A program made the position numbers and the translations under genes. The notes beneath the pieces were generated by a model, which was given only the letters and a program-made list of their open reading frames with translations, did no database searches and was not told the DNA's origin. A DNA stretch of 64,000 bases from Paenibacillus rubinfantis (GTDB lineage Bacteria; Bacillota; Bacilli; Paenibacillales; Paenibacillaceae): assembly GCF_001486505.1 (NCBI RefSeq), contig NZ_LN909066.1, positions 1,406,452 to 1,470,451 on the forward strand, read 5' to 3'. This document shows positions 16,695 through 23,099 of this stretch, piece by piece (position 1 is the first letter of the stretch; each line of letters begins with the position of its first letter).

Positions 16695-16724
16695 ATTATA
16701 GACGAAAACACGGAGTTCATGTCA
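16695..16724 (-). promoter_or_regulatory. Candidate CarD promoter with palindromic -10
   Basis: On the minus strand TGACAT, an 18-bp spacer and a perfect TATAAT (16700-16695). The -10 sits within the 17-bp dyad CTATAATTCCATTATAG (16685-16701), a plausible repressor site. Predicted transcript start is near 16689, giving a leader of about 140 bases. Confidence 0.55.
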
Positions 16725-16768
16725 TTTGTTTTGAAAATGTTAATCTACTTCAATGAATTCAGTTTGTT

Positions 16769-16786
16769 TGTGAAATGTTTCACTTA
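16769..16786. promoter_or_regulatory. Rex-like operator upstream of the flavoprotein gene
   Basis: TTGTGAAATGTTTCACTT matches the Rex consensus (TTGTGA-N6-TCACAA) except for the last two bases, and contains the perfect dyad GTGAAA-TG-TTTCAC. It overlaps a possible -35 (TTCACT) lying 16 bp before TATGGT, 85-102 bp upstream of the start. Rex senses NADH/NAD+, which fits an anaerobic reductase gene. Confidence 0.55.
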
Positions 16787-16870
16787 CCGAAGCAAGAGCC
16801 TATGGTATCCTCTCGAAGGGGGGCGAAAGAGAAACAACTCCCCTATACAGACAAAAGTGGAGGGTTTATC

Positions 16871-18421
16871 ATGCACAAGAAAGTTACAGCAGTACTCATT
16901 CTCGTCTTATCCCTGATGCTCGTTATTGCGGGATGCGGCAAGAGCGGGAATGAACCTCAGAACCAGGTCCAAGGTCAGAACCAGACACAGGCAGGCGGGC
17001 AGTCAGACAAGTCGTCCGAGAACGAAGCGGTAGCCGGTGCATCCGAAAAAAGCTATACGCCATACGATCAATTGCAGGACAGCTATGATATCATCATTAT
17101 CGGCGCAGGTGGTGCCGGCATGACCGCAGCACTCGAAGCGAAGGCCCATGGCATGAATCCGGTGATTTTCGAGAAAATGCCGGCGGCCGGCGGCAACACG
17201 ACCAAGTCGTCCTCGGGCATGAACGCCTCGGAGACAAAATTCCAAAAAGAACAAGGCATTGAAGACAGCAATGACAAGTTCTATGAAGAGACGTTAAAAG
17301 GCGGCCACAATACAAATGACACTGAACTGCTGCGGTTCTTCGTTGACCATTCCGCCGGGGCGATCGATTGGCTGGATTCCATCGGCATCCGATTGAATAA
17401 CCTCACGATTACGGGCGGTATGAGCGAAAAACGCACACACCGGCCAGAAGACGGCTCCGCTGTGGGACAATACCTGGTGGACGGTTTGGTTCGAAACGTT
17501 GAAGAGCAAGGCATTCCGTTGTTCATCAACGCCAATGTCAAGGAGATTACTCAGCAGGACGGCAAAGTTAACGGCGTGAAGGTCATCCTGAACGAAACCG
17601 ATGAAAAGACCATTACCGGCAAAGCCGTGATCGTGGCAACAGGTGGTTACGGAGCTAATCCGGACATGATCACTCAGTTTAGACCGGACCTAAAAGGATA
17701 CGTCACGACCAACCAAGTGGGCAGCACTGGCGATGGCATTACGATGATTGAGAAATTGGGCGGCGTTACGGTGGATATGGATCAGATCCAAGTTCATCCC
17801 ACCGTTCAGCAAGAGAAATCTTATCTGATCGGCGAAGCCGTACGCGGCGAAGGGGCGATCCTCGTTTCCAGCGAAGGCCAACGTTTCTATAATGAAATGG
17901 ATACGCGCGATAAGGTGACCGCGGCGATCAATGCGCTGCCTGAGAAGTCCGCTTATCTTGTTTTTGATTCCGGTGTGAAATCCCGGGTGAAAGCGATCCA
18001 ACAGTATGAAAAGATGGGCTTTGTGATCCAAGGTGACACGATTGAAGCTTTAGCCGAGGCGATGGGCGTACCGGCAGATGCTTTGACGAGGACGTTGGAC
18101 ACCTGGAACGGAGCTGTTCAGAATAAAAATGACGCCGAATTCGGCAGAACCACCGGGATGGATCACGATTTGTCCGGCGCGCCGTATTACGCCATCAAAA
18201 TTGCCCCCGGCATCCACTACACCATGGGCGGCGTGAAAATCAACACCAACACGGAGGTGTTGAACCAAGAAGGCAACCCGATCCCAGGTTTGTTTGCCGC
18301 TGGCGAAGTTACCGGCGGGTTGCATGGGGATAATCGGATCGGCGGCAACTCCGTAGCCGATATCATCATTTTCGGACGTCAGGCCGGCGTAAAGGCGACC
18401 GAGTTTGTGAAGGCGCAATAA
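16871..18421 (+). CDS. Lipoprotein FAD-dependent reductase of the fumarate reductase/flavocytochrome c family
   Basis: A 516-residue flavoprotein starting at ATG 16871 after GGAGGG. Residues 1-21 are a lipoprotein signal with lipobox VIAGC (Cys22), followed by a Gln/Asn-rich linker to about 70. The FAD-binding fold opens with DIIIIGAGGAGMTAALEA (73-90). Residues matching the fumarate reductase active site are visible: HPT in QVHPTVQ, Arg in RGEGAILVSSEGQRFYNE, His in IHYTMGGVKI and Arg in DNRIGGNSV. There is no heme or FMN-binding domain, so electrons must come from a partner outside this window. Fumarate, urocanate or an acrylate-type acceptor are possible substrates. Export with bound FAD is expected for this group. 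A Rex-like site lies upstream. Confidence 0.88.
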   Translation: MHKKVTAVLILVLSLMLVIAGCGKSGNEPQNQVQGQNQTQAGGQSDKSSENEAVAGASEKSYTPYDQLQDSYDIIIIGAGGAGMTAALEAKAHGMNPVIFEKMPAAGGNTTKSSSGMNASETKFQKEQGIEDSNDKFYEETLKGGHNTNDTELLRFFVDHSAGAIDWLDSIGIRLNNLTITGGMSEKRTHRPEDGSAVGQYLVDGLVRNVEEQGIPLFINANVKEITQQDGKVNGVKVILNETDEKTITGKAVIVATGGYGANPDMITQFRPDLKGYVTTNQVGSTGDGITMIEKLGGVTVDMDQIQVHPTVQQEKSYLIGEAVRGEGAILVSSEGQRFYNEMDTRDKVTAAINALPEKSAYLVFDSGVKSRVKAIQQYEKMGFVIQGDTIEALAEAMGVPADALTRTLDTWNGAVQNKNDAEFGRTTGMDHDLSGAPYYAIKIAPGIHYTMGGVKINTNTEVLNQEGNPIPGLFAAGEVTGGLHGDNRIGGNSVADIIIFGRQAGVKATEFVKAQ

Positions 18422-18446
18422 GCTCTGTGAACGATCAAATAGAAGG

Positions 18447-18500
18447 ACCCGTCAAGGCTTGGACTCCAAGGAGTTTGGGCTTTGGCGGGTTTTCTTTTTG
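18447..18500 (+). terminator. Terminator after the flavoprotein gene
   Basis: ACCCG-TCAA-GC pairs with GC-TTG-CGGGT, enclosing an inner ACTCC/GGAGT stem, followed by TTTTCTTTTT. Confidence 0.85.
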
Positions 18501-18572
18501 AGGTAAATGATCTTTGGGAATACTAATACAACCACCCACCCACAAAACACGAAAACCAAGGAGGTGTGCTTG

Positions 18573-18770
18573 ATGAGTGCAAATGATGACTACACAAAGC
18601 AGCAGTTGGAACGCGCCAAAGCCAAGGACTCCACCGATGAAGGCCGAAAGGGCGCCTTCATGACGAAGGACGCCTGGAACCAGGACGGCAACCCCGCCGC
18701 AGCGGAGGACGATTTCGGTCCGGAGATGAAACCGGAGGACCCGCCGACGTTGAATGGGAAGCCGGTGTAG
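18573..18770 (+). CDS. Small hydrophilic hypothetical protein
   Basis: A 65-residue protein beginning MSANDDYTKQQLERAKAKD. The start at 18573 is set by a near-perfect AAGGAGGTG eight bases upstream; earlier in-frame codons have none. It is rich in Lys, Asp, Glu and Pro, with no signal peptide or membrane segment, and ends in a Pro-rich stretch (GPEMKPEDPPTLNGKPV), so it is probably disordered. I do not recognise a family. It stands between the flavoprotein terminator and the repeat array. The very strong ribosome site argues that it is real. Confidence 0.65.
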   Translation: MSANDDYTKQQLERAKAKDSTDEGRKGAFMTKDAWNQDGNPAAAEDDFGPEMKPEDPPTLNGKPV

Positions 18771-18793
18771 GTGTTATTAGTAGCTAGATGAAA

Positions 18794-19489
18794 TCTGTAT
18801 GATTTTTCGAATACATTTTACTGGCAGTGGCAGTTTAAGCGCATTGTATTCGATTTTTCATATACATTTCGCGATTTCAGCCGCACCAGGACCAATTGTA
18901 TATGATTTTTCGAATACATTTGCCGAAATCGAGCGGTTTGGGCGCAATTGTATTCGGTTTTTCATATACATTTCGCGACTTCGGCCGTGTCAGGACCAAT
19001 TGTATATGATTTTTCGAATACATTTGCCGAAATCGAGCGGTTTGGGCGCAATTGTATTCGGTTTTTCATATACATTCCGCGATTTCAGCCGCACCAGGAC
19101 CAATTGTATATGATTTTTCGAATACATTTGCCGAAATCGAGCGGGTTGGGCGCAATTGTATTCGGTTTTTCATATACATTTCGCGACTTCGGCCGTGTCA
19201 GGACCAATTGTATATGATTTTTCGAATACATTTGCCGAAATCGAGCGGTCTGGGTGCAATTGTATTCGGTTTTTCATATACATTTCGCGATTCCGGCCGT
19301 GTCAGGACCAATTGTATATGATTTTTCGAATACATTTGCTGAAATCGGGCGGATTGGGTGCAATTGTATTCGGTTTTTCATATACATTTTGCGATTTCGG
19401 CCGTGTCAGGACCAATTGTATATGATTTTTCGAATACATTTGCCGAAATCGGGCGGATTGGGTGCAATTGTATTCGGTTTTTCATATAG
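18794..19489. repeat. 104-bp tandem array of alternating 22-bp dyad elements, 52-bp phase
   Basis: Element A has arms TGTATATG and CGAATACA around ATTTTT; element B has arms TGTATTCG and CATATACA around a T-rich core. A copies start at 18897, 19001, 19105, 19209, 19313 and 19417 (plus a degenerate one near 18794); B copies start at 18845, 18949, 19053, 19157, 19261, 19365 and 19469, so A and B alternate every 52 bp exactly. The last B is cut at its right end. The spacers are also conserved (GCCGAAATCG after A, its reverse complement after most B). Overlapping open frames here are repeat artefacts; I see no gene in 18771-19710. Confidence 0.95.
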
Positions 19490-19557
19490 AATGCATCGGA
19501 CCCGAGGCCAAAGGGGCAAAAAGGGAGAGCGGCAAAGGGCCTCTGTACCTGTCGGTG

Positions 19558-19694
19558 CACCTCTACACCTCCGCACCTTCGCACCTCCGTACCTCTACAC
19601 CTTCGCACCTCCGTACCTCTACACCTCCGCACCTCCGCACCTCCACACCATCTACACCTCTACACCTCTGCACCTCTACACCTCTGCACCTCTG
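19558..19694. repeat. 8-bp minisatellite, about 17 copies of CACCTCYR
   Basis: Seventeen near-identical 8-bp units (CACCTCTA, CACCTCCG, CACCTCTG and variants) follow one another with a single 1-bp insertion near 19646-19654. Because eight is not a multiple of three, all frames read the same low-complexity peptide, so open frames here carry no coding evidence. It ends 16 bp before the stop of the AlkD-like gene. Confidence 0.9.
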
Positions 19695-19710
19695 GTCATC
19701 CCCACTCCCC

Positions 19711-20418
19711 TCAACACCGCACATACTTCCGCTTAAAGCCCAGCTGACCGCGATCCAGGGCTTTTTGAATGGTTTCCGAAGCGTTCAGGATGGCGCTTTT
19801 CTTGTTGTCCCGTTTCATCTCGATCGGGCCAATCGCTTGGGCGGTCTCCATCGCTTGAACGTGGAGCGGCTGATAGGAAATCCCAACGGTGTATACAAAG
19901 TTATTCATCGCGGACTTCGTTCGCGCGGGGGCATCGTGGATTGTGTTCTTCACCGTTTCCAGCATGCCAGCGAGCTTGCTTTCGTCGAATTCGCTGTCTG
20001 GTCGGCTCCCCAATAGCCAGCAATAACAACTCCAGCCCGCCGACATCCTCAGCTCGTCCCCGCTGGCGATCCACTTGTCGGCAACCTCCTGCGCGATATC
20101 CGCCTCCGCCAAGGTGACGGCCACCACATAATCCGACAGCATATAGAAATAGGCGCCTTCCATCCAACGCTCAAAATCCGCAGACGTCATCGCCTTCGGA
20201 TCGGCAATGATCCCCGCAAAATACATCGCATCATAATTCCCCGTCGCATACATCTCTTCGGCCAAAGGCTGATTGATGCGAATTTGTCGGAACAGCGGCT
20301 TCATTTCTCCTGTCGCTACACCAAACAGCGGCTCCCGCGCGCCATTGGACATGTACATTTTCTTCAGTCGCTCCTTGCCGAGCGCCTCCAGCTCCTGCAT
20401 CACCGTTTCTAGATTCAT
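19711..20418 (-). CDS. DNA alkylation repair (AlkD-like HEAT-repeat) protein
   Basis: A 235-residue all-helical protein of the DNA alkylation repair family. I start at ATG 20418 (MNLETVMQELEALG), preceded by AAGGGAG; the frame extends seven codons further but without a ribosome site. The segments LKKMYMSNGAREPLFGVATGEMKPLFRQI, YDAMYFAGIIADPKAMT, WMEGAYFYMLSDYVVAVTLAE and GWSCYCWLLGSRPDSEFD give the HEAT-like helical pairs. AlkD enzymes excise 3- and 7-alkylpurines; this shorter YhaZ/AlkF-side member may bind branched DNA instead, and I cannot place the catalytic Asp with certainty. The gene stands alone next to the minisatellite. Confidence 0.8.
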   Translation of the reverse strand: MNLETVMQELEALGKERLKKMYMSNGAREPLFGVATGEMKPLFRQIRINQPLAEEMYATGNYDAMYFAGIIADPKAMTSADFERWMEGAYFYMLSDYVVAVTLAEADIAQEVADKWIASGDELRMSAGWSCYCWLLGSRPDSEFDESKLAGMLETVKNTIHDAPARTKSAMNNFVYTVGISYQPLHVQAMETAQAIGPIEMKRDNKKSAILNASETIQKALDRGQLGFKRKYVRC

Positions 20419-20535
20419 CTTAGGGCCAGCTCCCTTCATCCCGTATGGATTCTTGGGTCTAGCTTACTACGTATAGAGGGCGAGATTCAAATCCAACGGG
20501 ACCGAGCCCCCACGTACGTCGGCTTCCTCGCCAAA

Positions 20536-21399
20536 CTACTTGCTACGCGCCAAGCGGAACCCTTGATCCGGACCAAAGCCGTTCGCCTCAAACTTCCCGC
20601 GAAAGGATACCTCGCTGCTGCGGATATCGCCAATCCAACCGCCGCCTTTGACCACCCGAAAAGAACCGCTCTCCAGAACCCGGTTCACCTCGTCCCCATA
20701 CCAATCCCAGCACCATTCCCTTACATTGCCGGACATATCGTAAAGCCCCAGCTCATTGGGCTCCTTGCCTCCAACGGGCCGCGGTTGACCGTGATTGCTC
20801 TCGATGATCGGCCAATTCCAGTCTCCGGTCAGGTATTGATCCCCGACATTACGCCAATACCAAGCCACCTCATCCGCACGGGAGCTCCCGCTGTATTTGT
20901 AACTTTTGCTCTGCTGACCGCCACCGGCCGCATACTCCCACTCCGCCTCCGTCGGCAGCCGGTACCCGTTTGCTTCCGCATGGATCGTTACGACCCACTT
21001 AACTTGATCGTTCTCACTTTGATTGTTCGGGTCCACCGCACTCTTGTCTATATTGTAAAAAGGTTTCAATCCCTCTTTTATGCTCCGCTCATTGCAATAC
21101 TCGATAACGTCGTACCAACTCACCATTTCCACCGGCAAATCGTCGCCTTGAAACTGAGATGGGTTGCTGCCCATCACTTCCTGCCATTCTCTCTGGGTAA
21201 CCTCATATTTTCCGATATAAAAATCATCCAACGTGATCCCCGTACCGTAATAATTGGACAGGGTGTTCATCACACTTCCGCCTTGAACCAACACAAAGTC
21301 CTCGTCCCGCCATTCCGACGATGCCCCTGCCCCCGCCTGCGAGCAGGCCGTGACCAACCCCATCATAGCTATCAACAAGAATATGATTTGCTTTCTCAT
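20536..21399 (-). CDS. SUMF1/FGE-fold lipoprotein
   Basis: A 287-residue lipoprotein starting at ATG 21399 after AAAGGGGAG. The signal ends LVTACSQ with a lipobox Cys near residue 19. The mature domain has the formylglycine-generating-enzyme fold: FVLVQGGSV, FYIGKYEVTQREWQEVMGSNPS, PVEMVSWYDVIEYCNERS, GYRLPTEAEWEYAAGGG, LGLYDMSGNVREWCWDWYG and VVKGGGWIGD...GFRLARSK. Most bacterial members with this domain are not sulfatase activators; only one cysteine is visible in the region that holds the copper-binding pair in true FGE, so I expect a binding or structural role at the cell surface. It lies 88 bp downstream of the xylanase gene and may be partly co-transcribed. Confidence 0.85.
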   Translation of the reverse strand: MRKQIIFLLIAMMGLVTACSQAGAGASSEWRDEDFVLVQGGSVMNTLSNYYGTGITLDDFYIGKYEVTQREWQEVMGSNPSQFQGDDLPVEMVSWYDVIEYCNERSIKEGLKPFYNIDKSAVDPNNQSENDQVKWVVTIHAEANGYRLPTEAEWEYAAGGGQQSKSYKYSGSSRADEVAWYWRNVGDQYLTGDWNWPIIESNHGQPRPVGGKEPNELGLYDMSGNVREWCWDWYGDEVNRVLESGSFRVVKGGGWIGDIRSSEVSFRGKFEANGFGPDQGFRLARSK

Positions 21400-21428
21400 G
21401 GGTAGCTCCCCTTTGATTACAAGATCGA

Positions 21429-21462
21429 GAAGGCCGCCGGCACGTAACACCGAACGGCCTTT
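21429..21462 (-). terminator. Weak terminator-like hairpin after xynA
   Basis: AAGGCCG pairs with CGGCCTT across about 18 bases; the minus-strand tail is only CTTCTCG, so termination may be partial and allow read-through to the lipoprotein gene. Confidence 0.35.
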
Positions 21463-21487
21463 TCACCAAGCTCAGACGATTAATCGT

Positions 21488-22120
21488 TTACCACACCGTT
21501 ACGTTAGAGCTTCCGCTGCTCTGATAGCCTTCCGTCGCCAAAACCTGGTAGGACCAGCTGCTCCCCAAATTCATGCCTTTACTCTTCCAGGCGTTTACGT
21601 GATTGCTGAAGGTGATGGCAACGTTGCTGCCGGTTGGTCGTTTCGATTGCCGAACGCTCCAGAACTGTTGGAACGTTTGCGTCCCATCGATCGACGGCGC
21701 ATTGTAGCGCATCGTCGTATAAATATCGTAGGTGCCTCCGTCACTGGTTACCGTGCCTTTATAGGTTCCAGTCGGCCGGTACGTCCCCCAGCTGTCGACG
21801 ACATAATACTCGATCAGCGAGTTTCTTGTCCATCCGTAAAGCGTCAAATACCCGTTCCCCGAAGGGGCCCAGACGCCGGCGTTGTAGTTGACCGTCCGAT
21901 TGGGCGAGCCTACGCTCCAGCCTTTGCCAACTACGAAGTTCCCGGTATTATACCAGTTGACGCTATAATTGCCCCCGGAGCCATTGACCGCATTCACGGT
22001 TCCGCCGCCGTCCGTCCAATTTTGCCAATAATCCGTCGCTGCACTAGAGGTTGCCCCAAACAAACCGAAACTCATCGAAGCTGCCAGGAGTAATGTCATC
22101 ATTTTCTTTTTCAACTTCAT
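21488..22120 (-). CDS. xynA: GH11 endo-1,4-beta-xylanase
   Basis: A 210-residue secreted glycoside hydrolase family 11 xylanase, from ATG 22120 ([15 protein letters not shown]) after GAGGAGG. Residues 1-28 form a Sec signal peptide ending SSAA, leaving a mature protein of about 182 residues, the normal single-domain GH11 size. The beta-jelly-roll is recognisable from [12 protein letters not shown] to the C-terminus. The catalytic nucleophile is Glu104 in [12 protein letters not shown] and the acid/base is Glu197 in [13 protein letters not shown]; the thumb loop PSIDGTQTF is intact. It cleaves internal bonds of xylan outside the cell. There is no carbohydrate-binding module. A cre-like site lies 157 bp upstream, suggesting CcpA repression on preferred sugars. 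Confidence 0.97.
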   Translation of the reverse strand: MKLKKKMMTLLLAASMSFGLFGATSSAATDYWQNWTDGGGTVNAVNGSGGNYSVNWYNTGNFVVGKGWSVGSPNRTVNYNAGVWAPSGNGYLTLYGWTRNSLIEYYVVDSWGTYRPTGTYKGTVTSDGGTYDIYTTMRYNAPSIDGTQTFQQFWSVRQSKRPTGSNVAITFSNHVNAWKSKGMNLGSSWSYQVLATEGYQSSGSSNVTVW

Positions 22121-22276
22121 TACCAATTCCTCCTCAGAACTTTTATTTTTGGAAAACAAACCGTCCCTGCTCCCTGCTTCTTACCGAGATACCGTTTCGC
22201 TTCTTGGGGCATCACCTACCTCGTATCATAATCTAGCAACACTTGGCTATCACCTCCTTTACTAGAAAATTATAGT

Positions 22277-22292
22277 AGGTAAGCGCATACAT
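22277..22292. promoter_or_regulatory. cre-like CcpA site upstream of xynA
   Basis: AGGTAAGCGCATACAT matches the catabolite-responsive element consensus (WTGNAANCGNWNNCAW) at all but one constrained position. It lies in the 268-bp gap upstream of the xylanase. Confidence 0.55.
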
Positions 22293-22343
22293 TTCACTTT
22301 ACAAATTAAAGGATTTATCTTGTTTTTTACATAAAATGATAGA

Positions 22344-22373
22344 AATAAAAACGACTCCCATATAGGAGTCGCT
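22344..22373. repeat. 30-bp direct repeat, left copy (contains a terminator)
   Basis: These 30 bases are identical to 23046-23075, 702 bp away. Each copy contains CGACTCC-catata-GGAGTCG. The toxin-antitoxin pair lies entirely between the copies. Confidence 0.85.
22347..22373 (-). terminator. Terminator of the toxin-antitoxin operon
   Basis: CGACTCC and GGAGTCG pair around a six-base loop; the minus strand continues with TTTTTATTT. It lies 16 bp after the toxin stop. Confidence 0.85.
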
Positions 22374-22388
22374 GAGTTCATCATCCAT

Positions 22389-22706
22389 TTATCTTACGAG
22401 CCACTTATATTCCTGTCTGCAATCGATAATGTGATCCACATACACGGTCTCATCTTGAATCTGATATAACACGAGATACCACTTTTCTACGAACATTTTA
22501 TGGTACTTATTTGGAGGGATATACTCGGCATCCAGAAAAGGATAACGTTCCGGCATCCTCGTTAATGAACGCATCGCCTGGATCAAAGTTCCTTTCGTCT
22601 CGCGGGCTGCCTCCGGGCTCTTCTCCGCCAGAAACCGCAGATGACTCTCCAGCATTTGACGGGCTCGATCGGATACGATCACCTTATACTCATTTGTTCT
22701 TCCCAT
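22389..22706 (-). CDS. RelE/ParE-family type II toxin
   Basis: A 105-residue protein from ATG 22706 (MGRTNEYKVIVSDRARQML), preceded by GGATGAGG; ATG 22718 is possible but lacks a ribosome site. It has the ParE/RelE core: KVIVSDRARQMLESHLRFLAEKSPEAARE, MPERYPFLDAEYIPPNKYHKMFVEKWYLVLYQIQDETVYVDHIIDCRQEY. Family members are mRNA interferases (RelE) or gyrase poisons (ParE); the residues here do not decide. The gene overlaps the antitoxin end by 17 bp, the usual coupled arrangement that keeps antitoxin in excess. Confidence 0.87.
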   Translation of the reverse strand: MGRTNEYKVIVSDRARQMLESHLRFLAEKSPEAARETKGTLIQAMRSLTRMPERYPFLDAEYIPPNKYHKMFVEKWYLVLYQIQDETVYVDHIIDCRQEYKWLVR

Positions 22707-22974
22707 GCTGGGCCTCATCCATCACACGATCCAAATATTCGTCCAGTTCGTCCAAGGTAACCCCCGTACGCCCTGCCATACGATCTTCCTGCACAGCCAA
22801 CAGTTCTTCTCGTAGTTTCAGCATTTTTTCGCGACGGGTGAACGCTTCGATGTCCATCACGACGAGATCCCCTTCACCGTTTTTGGTTAAGTATACAGGT
22901 TCACCAGAACTTTTACACAAATCCGCAATTTCATTATAATTCTGCCGGATGCTGGCCGACGGTTTGATTAACAT
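22690..22974 (-). CDS. Phd/YefM-family antitoxin
   Basis: A 94-residue antitoxin. Residues 1-55 (MLIKPSASIRQNYNEIADLC to EPVYLTKNGEGDLVVMDIEAF) form the Phd/YefM DNA-binding dimer fold; the C-terminal helical tail (LAVQEDRMAGRTGVTLDELDEYLDRVMDEA) would wrap the toxin. Antitoxin alone or with toxin represses its own promoter, which is visible just upstream. GGAGGGG lies before ATG 22974. The antitoxin comes first, as in YefM-YoeB and Phd-Doc. Confidence 0.9.
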   Translation of the reverse strand: MLIKPSASIRQNYNEIADLCKSSGEPVYLTKNGEGDLVVMDIEAFTRREKMLKLREELLAVQEDRMAGRTGVTLDELDEYLDRVMDEAQHGKNK

Positions 22975-23008
22975 CTTCGCCCCTCCGATATAGCAATATT
23001 ATGCACTT

Positions 23009-23037
23009 ATTATACCTATTTTGTGCTATGTAATCAA
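23009..23037 (-). promoter_or_regulatory. Promoter of the toxin-antitoxin operon
   Basis: On the minus strand TTGATT (23037-23032), a 17-bp spacer and perfect TATAAT (23014-23009), 35 bp upstream of the antitoxin start. GCAC and GTGC half-sites flank the -10 and could be the operator. Confidence 0.75.
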
Positions 23038-23045
23038 ATGAACTT

Positions 23046-23075
23046 AATAAAAACGACTCCCATATAGGAGTCGCT
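23046..23075. repeat. 30-bp direct repeat, right copy (contains a terminator)
   Basis: Identical to 22344-22373. It places the symporter terminator and the toxin-antitoxin terminator as two copies of the same 30 bases. Confidence 0.85.
23049..23075 (-). terminator. Terminator of the symporter operon
   Basis: CGACTCC/GGAGTCG hairpin with minus-strand TTTTTATTAAG, 25 bp after the symporter stop. Confidence 0.85.
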
Positions 23076-23099
23076 TGTTGTTTGATATTTAGCTTTCGC

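Noticed and set aside
18799-19736. Overlapping open frames of 89-160 residues in the tandem array
   Set aside because: They are repeats of one another at 104-bp steps (MYSVFHIH...), lack ribosome sites and arise from the repeat unit. The last also reads through the minisatellite.
20536-21399. True sulfatase-activating formylglycine-generating enzyme
   Set aside because: FGE fold is present but the copper-binding cysteine pair is not evident and it is a lipoprotein; no sulfatase gene nearby.
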